A DNA stretch of 22,335 nt. It comes from Bacillota bacterium. Lineage in GTDB: Bacteria; Bacillota; Clostridia; Lachnospirales; Lachnospiraceae. Positions 6,078 through 15,066 of this stretch are shown one piece after another. Every line of letters starts with the position of its first letter. Positions within the stretch are counted from its first letter, which is position 1. Under the pieces are notes generated by a model, which was not told the origin of the DNA, did no database searches, and saw only the letters and a list, made by a program, of their open reading frames with translations. Made by a program: the position numbers and the translations under genes. The DNA lies in contig JAEYJO010000015.1 of NCBI GenBank assembly GCA_023408815.1, positions 1 to 22,335 on the forward strand. Reading direction: 5' to 3'.

Positions 6078-7436
6078 TTATTCTAATTTCCCTAACGTAA
6101 CATCCACTTCCATCTGCGTATATTCCTCCGGCCCCTGCCTCATCAAAGTGATAGTAACGCTTTCATTCGGCTGCAATTCGATCATGGCGCCTACCAGATC
6201 ACCAAAGGTCTTAATTTCTTTTTCTCCTATTGCCGTTATAATATCGCCGCTTTGTATCCCCGCTGCCATAGCAGGTGAATCCAGTTCTATTTCCGTAATA
6301 TAAGCACCGTACGGTACGCCCAGTCTCTCATTAGCATCGATTGTCACATCGGTACCGTAGGTTCCAAGATACGCCTGCTCTTTTTCATTGCTCATTTTTT
6401 CGATTTTTCTGCGGAGCTCTGTAATTCCTATCGCCGACACGAGATTTTTCATGTCCTCGCTGTTATGGGTGTTGTCAATGATTCCTAACACCTGCCCGCT
6501 TAAGTTAACGAGTACACCCGAAGCATCCCCGCTCCCATAAATATCCGTTGTTATAACTTTATAATATGAATCTATCATATTCAAAGTCGTATTGTTGGAG
6601 GTAACAATTCCATAACAAACGGAATCGCTGGTTCCCAGTGGACTTCCTACCGCAATTACCGGCTTTCCGACGATTGCGCTGTTACTGGAACTTCCCGTCA
6701 GATTAGCAAGAACGATACCCTCCAGCGTCTCTTTATTCACATCGCTTTCCGCCACAGAAATGACAGCAAGCTTCGTATTGCTGTCCCTCAGCTTAAGCTG
6801 GGCCTGAACCTGTTCTCCGCTGCCGAAGGTGACCATGATCGTCTCCGCATCCTCCAGGTTCTCATAATTAACAAGGATGAATATTTCCTTTCCCTGATAC
6901 GCCACAATAATGCCGGACGTCTGGTCTTTGCTCTCATATGGGTCGTTAAACCAATCTAGGTTAGATACGGAGCCGGTAACGGTGACGACAGACTTCGCCG
7001 CTTCCCTGGCAGCCGCAGCCAAACCGTTATACATAGCCAAATAGTCATCCACATCCAAGCTGATATTGTCCAAGACCTGAGCAATCTGCTCATCCTGAAG
7101 CTTTACTTCCGCAGGCGGCTCCTCCTGCACCATCTCGGAATCGTCCACGATCATATCTTCAGGAAGCATCTCCTCCGTTTCTGCCGGAAGTTCGATCGGT
7201 GCCGGTTCTTCCTCCGGATAGAGCCAATTGCTGAGTACCGGTTCCAAAATCAGGAACGTAAGGCAGGCCACCAGCGCAAATATTACCGCCATCGCCGCCG
7301 TTATCATCGTTCTCCGAAGAAGCTTCTTTTTATCTATCGGCCTCTGCTTTATCTTTTCCGTTATAAAATCGGAATCCGGGATATTAACGCCATTTTCCTG
7401 TTCTGTTTCTTTATTTTGTTCCATCTCAGTAATCAT
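6078..7436 (-). CDS. Membrane-anchored HtrA-like protein with PDZ domain, catalytic triad lost
   Basis: A 452-residue protein with an acidic/basic cytoplasmic N-terminus, one membrane segment at about 44-65, a Glu/Pro-rich linker, a trypsin-like domain (about 140-345) and a PDZ domain (about 355-450, YITEIELDSPAMAAGIQSGD). Architecture and order match HtrA/DegP proteases of Firmicutes. The triad positions are replaced: the TNNHV histidine motif reads LVNYENL (Glu192), TDLAV reads TKLAV (Lys222), and GNSGGP reads GDASGV (Ala305). Proteolysis by the usual mechanism is therefore unlikely. It may be a scaffold or peptide-binding protein outside the membrane. The start is uncertain: the ATG at 7436 has AAAGG almost adjacent, and an ATG four codons later is possible. 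Confidence 0.85.
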   Translation of the reverse strand: MITEMEQNKETEQENGVNIPDSDFITEKIKQRPIDKKKLLRRTMITAAMAVIFALVACLTFLILEPVLSNWLYPEEEPAPIELPAETEEMLPEDMIVDDSEMVQEEPPAEVKLQDEQIAQVLDNISLDVDDYLAMYNGLAAAAREAAKSVVTVTGSVSNLDWFNDPYESKDQTSGIIVAYQGKEIFILVNYENLEDAETIMVTFGSGEQVQAQLKLRDSNTKLAVISVAESDVNKETLEGIVLANLTGSSSNSAIVGKPVIAVGSPLGTSDSVCYGIVTSNNTTLNMIDSYYKVITTDIYGSGDASGVLVNLSGQVLGIIDNTHNSEDMKNLVSAIGITELRRKIEKMSNEKEQAYLGTYGTDVTIDANERLGVPYGAYITEIELDSPAMAAGIQSGDIITAIGEKEIKTFGDLVGAMIELQPNESVTITLMRQGPEEYTQMEVDVTLGKLE

Positions 7437-7476
7437 ACCTTTCCATTTTCATGTGCAGGTTATTGTAACATCCATA

Positions 7477-7505
7477 AGTATATCTTGTTTTAAGGTTAAA
7501 GTAAA
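7477..7505 (-). promoter_or_regulatory. Candidate sigma-A promoter for the htrA-like/yhaM/rlmD operon
   Basis: Read on the minus strand, TTTACT (7500-7505) and TATACT (7477-7482) are separated by 17 bases, about 40 bases upstream of the HtrA-like start. The -35 matches only partly. Confidence 0.5.
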
Positions 7506-7549
7506 GTTACTGTTTCCCCTCTTCGCTGATAGTAATTTTATCTCTCCTA

Positions 7550-7558
7550 TGATATACT
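7550..7558 (+). promoter_or_regulatory. Candidate extended -10 promoter for mutS2
   Basis: TGATATACT gives an extended -10 (TG at 7550-7551, TATACT at 7553-7558), 38 bases before the mutS2 ATG. No good -35 is visible, which is usual for extended -10 promoters. Confidence 0.5.
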
Positions 7559-7596
7559 AAATAATAATTATCAATCAGGAAAAAGAAAAGGATCAT

Positions 7597-9972
7597 ATGA
7601 ACGAGAAGGTATTACGAACATTAGAATATAACAAAATCATAAATATGCTGGAGGAAAAAGCATCATCCGATTTGGGACGGAGGCTATGTCACGATTTATG
7701 CCCTTTTATCGATTTGGATACGATCAACGAAGCACAGAGACAGACCTCGGACGCTTTATCCCGTTTATTTAAGAAAGGCTCCACCTCTTTTGGCGGCAAT
7801 AAGGATCTGGGCTATACCTTGAAATCTCTCAGCATCGGGAGCGCTTTATCCACTACAGAATTGTTGAAAATTGCCGGTTTGCTGGAAAACGTCAACCGTA
7901 TCAAAGCCTACGGGCGAAGCGAACGGGATGATGACTTCAAGGATTCTCTGGATGAGTTTTTCGAAGGCTTAGAGCCTTTGACTCCGCTTGCGGGCGAGAT
8001 CCGGCGATGTATTCTCTCGGAGGAAGAAATCAGCGATGATGCCAGCCCTGCCTTAAAGCACATTCGAAGAAGCATGATGCTTACCGGAGATAAAATCCAT
8101 TCCCAGCTTAATGCCATGGTAAACGGTTCTTACCGTACCTACCTTCAGGACGCTGTAATCACAATGCGTAACAACCGCTATTGTATTCCCGTAAAGGTAG
8201 AGCATAAGGGACAGGTTCCCGGTATGATTCACGATCAATCCTCTACCGGTTCCACTTTATTTATCGAACCCGCCGCCATCGTGAACCTGAATAATCAATT
8301 AAAGGAACTGGAGCTGAAGGAGCAGGAGGAAATCGAAATCATTCTGGCAAACCTAAGCGTACAAGCCTCCGAGCATATGGAAGCGCTCTCTCAGAATCAG
8401 AAGATCATGACTACCCTCGATTTCGTCTTTGCCAAGGCATCCCTCGCCATGGAGCTGAATGCCACCGCTCCCATATTCAATAACAACCGTTATATAAATA
8501 TCCGTAAAGGTCGTCATCCTCTTCTCGATAAGAAAAAGGTAGTCCCTATCGATATTTATCTCGGTAAAGATTTCGATTTGCTGATTATTACGGGGCCAAA
8601 TACCGGCGGCAAGACTGTTTCCTTAAAAACCGTCGGACTCTTTACTCTCATGGGACAGGCCGGACTTCACATACCTGCCCTGGACCGCTCGGAGCTTTCT
8701 ATTTTTACTGAAGTCTATGCAGACATCGGGGATGAACAGAGTATCGAGCAGAACCTGAGTACCTTTTCCTCTCATATGACGAGTATCGTCTCCATACTGA
8801 AAAATGCAGACGAGAGGTCCCTCTGTCTGTTCGACGAGCTCGGTGCAGGAACGGACCCTACGGAAGGCGCCGCTCTCGCCATCGCCATATTGGACCACCT
8901 TCATAAGAAGCAAATACGTACCATGGCTACCACTCATTACAGCGAAATAAAAGTATATGCTCTTTCTACTCCAAACGTTGAAAATGCCTGCTGCGAATTC
9001 GACATCAATACGCTGCAGCCCACCTATCGTTTACTGATTGGCATTCCGGGTAAAAGCAATGCCTTTGCTATTTCCTCGAAGCTGGGACTTCCCGATTATA
9101 TTATTGAAGCCGCCAAGGAGCAGATCAGTCAGGAAAACGAAAGCTTTGAGGACTTGATTTCCGGCTTGGAGAACAGTCGTATCACCATAGAAAAAGAACG
9201 TCTTGAAATTGCCTCTTATAAGGACGAGATTAAAAATCTCAAGGAGCAGCTAAAGTCCAAGCAGGAGAAAATAGACGAGACCAGAGAGAGAATCCTGCGT
9301 GAGGCCAATGAGAGGGCCAGAGACATTTTGCAGGAAGCGAAGAATGTCGCCGACGAAACGATCCGTGTCTTCCAGAAAGCCGGACCGGATGCGTCGATGA
9401 AGGATTTGGAGAAATCCAGGGATAAGGTGCGGGATAAGATTTCCCAGAAGAATGACAAGCTCGCTTTAAAGTCCGCTCAGCCGCAGAAAAAGCAATTGAA
9501 ACCGGAACAGCTTAAGCTGGGTGACGGCGTGAAGATTCTATCCATGGGTCTGAAGGGAACAGTGAGCTCTCTGCCCGATCATAAGGGGAATCTTTTCGTA
9601 CAATGCGGCATCATGCGTTCGATGGTAAACATCAAGGATTTGATCCTCTTCGATGACGAGCCCGTATCTTCTAAAGTTTTACAGCGTTCCGGCAGCAGCA
9701 AAATAAAGATGTCTAAGTCCTACCATATTTCGACGGAAATCAACCTGTTAGGCAAGACGGTGGACGAGGCTTTGGCAGAACTGGACAAATATCTGGACGA
9801 CGCCTATCTGGCTCATCTTCCAAGCGTGCGCATCGTACACGGCAAGGGCACAGGGGCTCTGCGAAACGCCGTGCAGAAGCACTTGAAGAAGACAAAATAT
9901 GTGGAATCTTATCGATTGGGCGAATTCGGCGAAGGAGACGCGGGCGTTACCATTGCAACTTTTAAATCATAA
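7597..9972 (+). CDS. mutS2: Endonuclease MutS2 / ribosome-rescue ATPase
   Basis: A 791-residue MutS2, close to the usual ~785. It has a MutS core lever/clamp region (about 1-300), Walker A GPNTGGKT (about 333-340), Walker B LCLFDELGAGTDPTEGA (about 408), a long coiled coil (about 510-620), a KOW-like segment (about 637-685) and a C-terminal Smr domain (about 713-791, HGKGTGALR). Unlike MutS it lacks the mismatch-reading domain. Members were linked to suppression of recombination and, in Bacillus, to splitting collided ribosomes. The Smr LDLRG motif, tied to nuclease activity, reads INLLG here, so cleavage may be weak or absent. RBS AAAAGG lies seven bases before the ATG. It stands alone, divergent from the htrA-like operon. 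Confidence 0.95.
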   Translation: MNEKVLRTLEYNKIINMLEEKASSDLGRRLCHDLCPFIDLDTINEAQRQTSDALSRLFKKGSTSFGGNKDLGYTLKSLSIGSALSTTELLKIAGLLENVNRIKAYGRSERDDDFKDSLDEFFEGLEPLTPLAGEIRRCILSEEEISDDASPALKHIRRSMMLTGDKIHSQLNAMVNGSYRTYLQDAVITMRNNRYCIPVKVEHKGQVPGMIHDQSSTGSTLFIEPAAIVNLNNQLKELELKEQEEIEIILANLSVQASEHMEALSQNQKIMTTLDFVFAKASLAMELNATAPIFNNNRYINIRKGRHPLLDKKKVVPIDIYLGKDFDLLIITGPNTGGKTVSLKTVGLFTLMGQAGLHIPALDRSELSIFTEVYADIGDEQSIEQNLSTFSSHMTSIVSILKNADERSLCLFDELGAGTDPTEGAALAIAILDHLHKKQIRTMATTHYSEIKVYALSTPNVENACCEFDINTLQPTYRLLIGIPGKSNAFAISSKLGLPDYIIEAAKEQISQENESFEDLISGLENSRITIEKERLEIASYKDEIKNLKEQLKSKQEKIDETRERILREANERARDILQEAKNVADETIRVFQKAGPDASMKDLEKSRDKVRDKISQKNDKLALKSAQPQKKQLKPEQLKLGDGVKILSMGLKGTVSSLPDHKGNLFVQCGIMRSMVNIKDLILFDDEPVSSKVLQRSGSSKIKMSKSYHISTEINLLGKTVDEALAELDKYLDDAYLAHLPSVRIVHGKGTGALRNAVQKHLKKTKYVESYRLGEFGEGDAGVTIATFKS

Positions 9973-9976
9973 GCTG

Positions 9977-9995
9977 CGGCATTTTTCATATGCCG
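9977..9995 (+). other. Short hairpin between mutS2 and the response regulator
   Basis: CGGCAT (9977-9982) pairs with ATGCCG (9990-9995) around a seven-base loop. No T-run follows, so it is unlikely to terminate efficiently. It may mark mRNA processing between mutS2 and the two-component genes. Confidence 0.35.
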
Positions 9996-10027
9996 GCTAT
10001 CATTAAAATACCGGGAGGGTAATTACA

Positions 10028-10729
10028 ATGGTTAATAAACAGAAAATTTTAATTGTAGATGATGACAATAACATAGCGGAGTTAATTGCCCTTTATCTTA
10101 CAAAGGAATGCTTTGAGACGATGATCGTAAATGACGGGGAATCCGCACTTACAGCAGTAGACACCTTCAGTCCGAATCTAATTCTTCTGGACTTGATGCT
10201 TCCGGGTATCGATGGTTACCAGGTATGCCGCGAGGTGCGCGCCAAATCTTCGATTCCGATCATTATGCTGTCGGCCAAAGGCGAAATTTTCGACAAGGTT
10301 CTCGGTCTGGAGCTGGGCGCCGACGATTATATGGAAAAGCCCTTCGACTCCAAGGAATTAGTTGCGAGAGCTAAAGCGGTCCTTCGACGCTACAAGCCAG
10401 TAACGTCAGTTTCCGAGTCTTCCGATGTAAAAAGTGTGGAATATCCTAATCTCATCATCAATCAAACCAATTATTCCGTTATTTATATGGGAAATACGGT
10501 GGATATGCCTCCCAAGGAGCTGGAGCTTTTATATTTTCTCGCCTCTTCTCCTAATCATGTGTTCACCAGAGAACAGCTGTTGGATCAGATCTGGGGTTAC
10601 GAATATATAGGCGATACAAGAACCGTAGACGTGCATATCAAGAGACTTCGGGAAAAAATAAAGGATCACGATACATGGCGCATTGCTACCATATGGGGCA
10701 TCGGTTATAAATTCGAAGTAAAAATGTGA
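10028..10729 (+). CDS. OmpR/PhoB-family response regulator
   Basis: A 233-residue two-domain regulator. The receiver domain (1 to about 120) has the acidic pair Asp11-Asp12, phospho-acceptor Asp55 (LILLDLMLPGIDGY), Ser82 (MLSAKGE) in the switch position and Lys104 (YMEKPFD). The winged-helix DNA-binding domain (about 135-230) ends with the usual TVDVHIKRLREKI and GIGYKFE motifs. RBS GGGAGGG lies a few bases before the ATG. It is 19 bases upstream of its histidine kinase, with which it surely pairs. The regulated genes cannot be told from this window. Confidence 0.94.
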   Translation: MVNKQKILIVDDDNNIAELIALYLTKECFETMIVNDGESALTAVDTFSPNLILLDLMLPGIDGYQVCREVRAKSSIPIIMLSAKGEIFDKVLGLELGADDYMEKPFDSKELVARAKAVLRRYKPVTSVSESSDVKSVEYPNLIINQTNYSVIYMGNTVDMPPKELELLYFLASSPNHVFTREQLLDQIWGYEYIGDTRTVDVHIKRLREKIKDHDTWRIATIWGIGYKFEVKM

Positions 10730-10748
10730 AAGGATAGCTGATAATTTT

Positions 10749-12173
10749 ATGAGAAAGACTCTCTACTTGAAATTCGTCCTGGGATATATTATCTTCGGTT
10801 TTTTCGGCTTTATCGTGGTTGCCACCTTCGTCTCCAGCATGACCCTGGAGCACATTAAGCGGGAAAAGGCAGATTCCCTCTATAAAGAAGCCACCTTGAT
10901 TGCCAACACCTATGCTTCGGATTTATATAACAGCGAGACTTCGCTGGACACGGTAAAGAGTCAGTTGGATGCTCTGGACACTTATCTGTCCGCCACTATT
11001 TGGATCATCAATCCTTCGGGCCGAATGATTCTCGATTCCTCCGCCCCCGTGGACGTGGCGAACGAGGTGGTTATCGAGAATTTCGATCCTACCGTTACGG
11101 CTGCTTCTTATTATACGGTGGGCACCTTCTTCAATACCTTCGATAACGATACCTTAAGCGTATTCGCTCCGATCACCTCTAATTTTAAGGTGAAGGGGTA
11201 TGTCGTTATTCATATGCCTATGAGTTATATCCGGGCTTCCAGCGACAGCCTGCTGAATATTTCATATATTATGCTGGTCATTTTATTTTTACTGTCGCTC
11301 ATCATCTTGATATTTTTTACTGAAATGGTCTATCTGCCGCTTCGGAAAATCACGGAAGCCACCGAACAATATGCCAGCGGAAATATGCACTATGAGTTTC
11401 AGGTGGACAGCGAGGATGAAATCGGCTATCTCGCGGCCACTCTTTCTTATATGGCCAGCGAAATCGCCCGTTCCGAGGATGACCAGAAGAAATTCGTGGC
11501 AAATGTGTCCCATGACTTCCGTTCTCCTCTGACCTCTATCAAGGGATACCTTGAGGCAATGCTGGATGGCACGATTCCTCCCGAAATGAATGAAAAATAT
11601 TTAAATATTGTATTAAATGAAACGGATAGGCTGCACAAGCTCACAAATGGGCTGCTCGCCTTAAATAATCTGAATACGAAAGGGATGTTACTCGACAGAA
11701 CCAACTTCGAGCTGAACCGCATTATTCGCAATACGGCCGCTTCCTTTGAAGGAACCTGCCGCAGCAAGACGATCGCTATCGAGCTGGTGCTTACCGGCGA
11801 TACTATGTATGTCAATGCGGATATGGGTAAAATTCAACAAGTTCTGTATAATCTGCTGGATAACGCTATCAAATTCAGTCACCACGACTCCGTTATCAAG
11901 ATTGAGACCAATATAAAAAATAACAAAGTATTTGTTTCCGTAAAGGACAGCGGTATCGGTATACCGAAAGAAGACGTGAAGTTAGTATGGGATCGTTTTT
12001 ATAAATCGGATTCTTCCAGAGGAAAAGATAAAAAAGGCACCGGACTGGGGCTTTCCATAACAAAGGAAATCATCCATGCCCATGGAGAGCATATCAATGT
12101 CATAAGCACCCAGGGCGTCGGCTCTGAATTTATCTTTTCACTGGCGAAAACGGATGTTGACGATGAGGATTGA
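10749..12173 (+). CDS. Sensor histidine kinase partner of the OmpR-type regulator
   Basis: A 474-residue membrane kinase. Transmembrane segments at about 9-31 and 170-191 flank an extracellular sensor of about 135 residues (with a PAS-like IWIINPSGRMILDS). A HAMP linker (about 192-245), a HisKA domain with phospho-His255 and a HATPase domain follow: N box LLDNAIKFS, G1 DSGIGIP, G2 GTGLGLS. The H box reads SHDFRSPLTS rather than the common SHELRTPLT; such variants occur in Clostridia and keep the phosphorylated His. AAAGGA is about 14 bases before the ATG, rather far, so translation may depend on coupling to the regulator gene. The extracellular ligand is unknown. The gene ends seven bases from the converging trmL. 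Confidence 0.93.
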   Translation: MRKTLYLKFVLGYIIFGFFGFIVVATFVSSMTLEHIKREKADSLYKEATLIANTYASDLYNSETSLDTVKSQLDALDTYLSATIWIINPSGRMILDSSAPVDVANEVVIENFDPTVTAASYYTVGTFFNTFDNDTLSVFAPITSNFKVKGYVVIHMPMSYIRASSDSLLNISYIMLVILFLLSLIILIFFTEMVYLPLRKITEATEQYASGNMHYEFQVDSEDEIGYLAATLSYMASEIARSEDDQKKFVANVSHDFRSPLTSIKGYLEAMLDGTIPPEMNEKYLNIVLNETDRLHKLTNGLLALNNLNTKGMLLDRTNFELNRIIRNTAASFEGTCRSKTIAIELVLTGDTMYVNADMGKIQQVLYNLLDNAIKFSHHDSVIKIETNIKNNKVFVSVKDSGIGIPKEDVKLVWDRFYKSDSSRGKDKKGTGLGLSITKEIIHAHGEHINVISTQGVGSEFIFSLAKTDVDDED

Positions 12174-12180
12174 CAGGCTG

Positions 12181-12687
12181 CTACGGAGTATTTGGCTCTT
12201 TCCAGTGCAGCTTGTGAAGCTCTCCCGTCAGCTTCATGCTTTCAAAATCATTCTGTCTAAGTGCTTCATAGAGCACGACGGCTACGGAATTCGCCAGATT
12301 CAGAGAGCGGATCTTATCGAGCATCGGGATGCGGATACAGGTTTCCTCATAATTCACCAGAATTTCCTCCGGTATGCCCGCGCTTTCTTTTCCGAACATA
12401 ATATAGTCATTCTCTTCAAATGGAACGTCCGTGTATACATTCTTCGCTTTGGTCGTTGCCATCCATATTCTGGCTCCCGGATTCTTTTCTATGAATTCCT
12501 CAAAGTTCATATATCTTCTTACATCCAGATGTTCCCAGTAATCCATCCCTGCCCGCCTGATTTCTTTTTCATTCAATTTAAAGCCTAACGGCTCTATCAA
12601 ATGCAGCGTAGCTCCCGTCGCCACACAGGTACGCCCTATATTCCCCGTATTCGCCGGAATCTCCGGCTGATGCAATACAATATTCAT
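12181..12687 (-). CDS. trmL: tRNA (cytidine(34)-2'-O)-methyltransferase TrmL
   Basis: A 168-residue SPOUT-fold methyltransferase. It transfers a methyl group from SAM to the ribose of the wobble nucleotide 34 of leucine tRNAs. The trefoil-knot motifs are intact: NIVLHQPEIPANTGNIGRTC at the N-terminus, YIMFGKESAGIPEEIL, and IRIPMLDKIRSLNLANSVAV in the knot. Length matches the compact single-domain TrmL/CspR type. RBS AGGAGG lies nine bases before the ATG. It is monocistronic and converges with the histidine kinase gene, without an obvious terminator in the seven-base gap. Confidence 0.93.
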   Translation of the reverse strand: MNIVLHQPEIPANTGNIGRTCVATGATLHLIEPLGFKLNEKEIRRAGMDYWEHLDVRRYMNFEEFIEKNPGARIWMATTKAKNVYTDVPFEENDYIMFGKESAGIPEEILVNYEETCIRIPMLDKIRSLNLANSVAVVLYEALRQNDFESMKLTGELHKLHWKEPNTP

Positions 12688-12724
12688 CTCTGATATCCTC
12701 CTGCCATTCTTCTAACATTCGCCT

Positions 12725-12752
12725 ATTATATCACACTTTTCGTTACTGTTCA
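12725..12752 (-). promoter_or_regulatory. Candidate sigma-A promoter for trmL
   Basis: On the minus strand a perfect TATAAT (12725-12730) follows TGAACA (12747-12752) with a 16-base spacer, about 40 bases before the trmL ATG. Confidence 0.5.
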
Positions 12753-12831
12753 CTCCGTTCGCAGCAACTTTCTACATCTTAATTTTCTTTTAAATAATCA
12801 CCACATATCTGTTTTTTTGCAAAAAATAAAG

Positions 12832-12837
12832 TATACT
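12832..12837 (+). promoter_or_regulatory. Candidate -10 element for the SIMPL lipoprotein gene
   Basis: TATACT at 12832-12837, within an A/T-rich tract, lies about 92 bases before the chosen start. No strong -35 is visible. The leader would be ~85 bases and holds no recognised riboswitch. Confidence 0.35.
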
Positions 12838-12929
12838 CTAGATGAGGCTCTCCTCGGATCCATACGCGGAAAACTTTACATATCATAAGAATACTAGTGT
12901 GTTTTGGCTTACAGGCCATGAGGAAAGGA

Positions 12930-13805
12930 ATGAATATCTATATGAAAAGAAATATAATTATCGCTGCAGCATTCTTCGCTGCCGGCATTTTAGGACTGAC
13001 CGCTTGCGGAAATACATCCGATTCCACCGCAGCGGCTCCCGTTCATACCGTGGCAGAGGTCGCGGATGAGGCTGGCGCCGCCGCTGCAACTTCCGCTACT
13101 GCTCCCACTATTGCTCCCGCTACCCCTGCGGTCAGTGTTGCCGCCTTCGGCTCATCGGAAAACACCATTACAGTTAACAGCAATGAAAAGGTAACTGTCG
13201 TTCCGGATATTGCCCAAGTCGTATACGCTGTTCAGACACAGGCCAAGGATGCCGCCGAATGTCAGAACAAAAATGCAGAGGATGTGAATAAGGTAATAGA
13301 GCAGCTGAAGGAGCTGGGCGTTGCCGAATCTTCCATCCAAACCTCGGACTACTACATGTACCCGACCTACAATTACAACGGCAATACGCAGAAGATCACC
13401 GGCTATCAAGCTACGGCCACTTTGACGGTATCAGATTTGCCAATCGATAATCTCGGTAACATCCTGTCCCAGTCCGTAGACACGGGAATCAACAACATAC
13501 AGTCTATCACCTACCAGTCAAGCAGCTACGATTCCGCCTATCAGGAGGCCTTGAAGCTTGCCGTAGGCTCTGCAAAGACAAAAGCGTCGGCCCTTGCAGA
13601 AGCCGGAGAATGTACTCTCGGCGGCGTTGCGAACATAGTAGAGAACAGCAATTACGGTGAAGCGCGCTACACAGATAACGCTCTTGCCTCCAAAATGAAT
13701 GCTTCCATCGCTAAGGAAGAAATGCTTACCGACACCGGCCCAAATATCATGCCCGGCGAAGTGGATGTGGAAGTAAATATAACTGTGGAATACTTCATTC
13801 AGTAG
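12930..13805 (+). CDS. SIMPL (DUF541) domain lipoprotein
   Basis: About 291 residues from the ATG at 12930, chosen because GAGG sits six bases before it; ATGs at 12897 and 12942 are alternatives. A lipoprotein signal peptide ends in the lipobox LTAC (Cys26 from this start), so the mature protein should be anchored outside the membrane. A low-complexity Ala/Thr/Pro linker follows to about residue 75, then the SIMPL domain: ENTITVNSNEKVTVVPDIAQ, a helix-rich middle, and closing strands VDVEVNITVEYFI. Members (BP26-like, YggE-like) are periplasmic or surface proteins of poorly known role, some linked to oxidative stress or forming ring oligomers. It stands alone and ends at a bidirectional terminator. 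Confidence 0.88.
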   Translation: MNIYMKRNIIIAAAFFAAGILGLTACGNTSDSTAAAPVHTVAEVADEAGAAAATSATAPTIAPATPAVSVAAFGSSENTITVNSNEKVTVVPDIAQVVYAVQTQAKDAAECQNKNAEDVNKVIEQLKELGVAESSIQTSDYYMYPTYNYNGNTQKITGYQATATLTVSDLPIDNLGNILSQSVDTGINNIQSITYQSSSYDSAYQEALKLAVGSAKTKASALAEAGECTLGGVANIVENSNYGEARYTDNALASKMNASIAKEEMLTDTGPNIMPGEVDVEVNITVEYFIQ

Positions 13806-13816
13806 ATTCTCATTAT

Positions 13817-13870
13817 AAAAAGAGGGATTTTCCTAAGTCATGAAATGACTCGAAGGATCCCTCTTTATTA
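13817..13870. terminator. Bidirectional terminator between the SIMPL gene and the aminotransferase operon
   Basis: Outer arms AAAGAGGGAT (13819-13828) and ATCCCTCTTT (13857-13866) pair perfectly, and inner arms containing AAGTCAT and ATGACTC extend the stem with an internal loop. T-rich tracts follow on both strands (TTTATTAT on plus, TTTTTATAAT on minus), so it can serve both converging units. Confidence 0.85.
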
Positions 13871-13890
13871 TAACATCATCTTTTTATACA

Positions 13891-15066
13891 CTATCTTCCT
13901 TGTTCCTTACGAAGCTTATCCACAAAATCCTTCAGTCTTCCAATCGCAATCTTCAGATTCTCCAGTGAATATGCATATGAGATACGTACAAAGCCTTCTC
14001 CGCAGTCACCAAAGGCCGTACCCGGCACTACCGCTACCGTTTCCTCCTGCAGGAAACGGTTGGCGAATTCCTCGCATGTCATCCCGAATTCCCTGATGCT
14101 GGGAAATACATAAAATGCGCCGAAGGGCTCGAAGCATTCCAGCCCCATTTCCTTAAAGCTATACAACAGATAACGCCTTCTCTGATTGTATGCCTCTCTC
14201 ATCTGAGCCACATCCTCATCTCCATTCTTAAGCGCTTCCACTGCAGCATACTGGCTGGTGGTAGGGGCGCACATAATGGCAAATTGATGGATTTTGATCA
14301 TCTGCTCCATGATTTCCTTTGGCCCGCATGCATAGCCGAGTCTCCATCCCGTCATGGCATACGCTTTGGAAAAACCGTTGATCAGAATGGTCCTTTCCTT
14401 CATTCCCGGAAGGGATGCAATGGATATATGTTTTTCCTTATATGTTAGCTCTGCGTAGATTTCATCGGAAATAACGAAAAGATCCTTCTCTATCACGATC
14501 TTCGCAATTTTCTCCAAATCCTCTCTTTCCATGATCGCTCCCGTCGGATTGTTAGGGAAAGGCAGAATCAGTACTTTCGTTTTTTCCGTAATGGCCTCCA
14601 GAAGCGCCTCCGGCATCAGCCGGAACTCATTTTCAGCTTTCAGCTCAATAATGACCGGAACCGCATTTGCCAATATTGCACATGGCTCATAGGATACATA
14701 GCTGGGCTGGGGAATCAATACTTCCTCACCCCCGTCTATCATAGCGCGAAGCGCAATATCAATTGCCTCCGAGCCGCCTACCGTAACGATCACTTCGTTA
14801 TTGTAATGGTAGTCGATGCCCTGACTCCGCTTTAGATAATTGCATATTTCTATTTTTAAATCTTTCAGCCCTGCATTGGAGGTATAGAAGGTTCGTCCTT
14901 TTTCGAGAGAATAAATGCCCTCATCCCGAATATGCCAGGGAGTATCGAAATCGGGCTCACCTACACCGAGGGAAATCGCGTCCTCCATCTCACTCACCAC
15001 ATCAAAAAACTTCCGGATGCCGGAGGGCTTGATGTTAACGACCTTGTCAGCTAGTGGATTTCTCAT
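13891..15066 (-). CDS. PLP-dependent class I/II aminotransferase
   Basis: A 391-residue fold-type I aminotransferase of the aspartate/aromatic group. Expected residues are present: GVGEPDFDTP near the N-terminus, Asn173 in FPNNPTGA, Asp201 and Tyr204 in SDEIYAEL, the Schiff-base Lys234 in NGFSKAYAMTGWRLGY, and a carboxylate-binding Arg near the C-terminus (GFVRISYAYS). The family moves an amino group between an amino acid and 2-oxoglutarate or pyruvate. The exact substrate cannot be told from sequence; PatA-like and aromatic aminotransferases are the nearest well-known types. The start overlaps the stop of the Lrp gene (ATGA), so the two are translationally coupled, and the regulator probably senses a substrate or product of this enzyme. 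Confidence 0.92.
   Translation of the reverse strand: MRNPLADKVVNIKPSGIRKFFDVVSEMEDAISLGVGEPDFDTPWHIRDEGIYSLEKGRTFYTSNAGLKDLKIEICNYLKRSQGIDYHYNNEVIVTVGGSEAIDIALRAMIDGGEEVLIPQPSYVSYEPCAILANAVPVIIELKAENEFRLMPEALLEAITEKTKVLILPFPNNPTGAIMEREDLEKIAKIVIEKDLFVISDEIYAELTYKEKHISIASLPGMKERTILINGFSKAYAMTGWRLGYACGPKEIMEQMIKIHQFAIMCAPTTSQYAAVEALKNGDEDVAQMREAYNQRRRYLLYSFKEMGLECFEPFGAFYVFPSIREFGMTCEEFANRFLQEETVAVVPGTAFGDCGEGFVRISYAYSLENLKIAIGRLKDFVDKLRKEQGR

Noticed and set aside
12842..13069. 75-codon frame at the start of the SIMPL gene
   Set aside because: It overlaps the lipoprotein gene in another frame and has no signal or domain; it ends in Arg/Gly low complexity.
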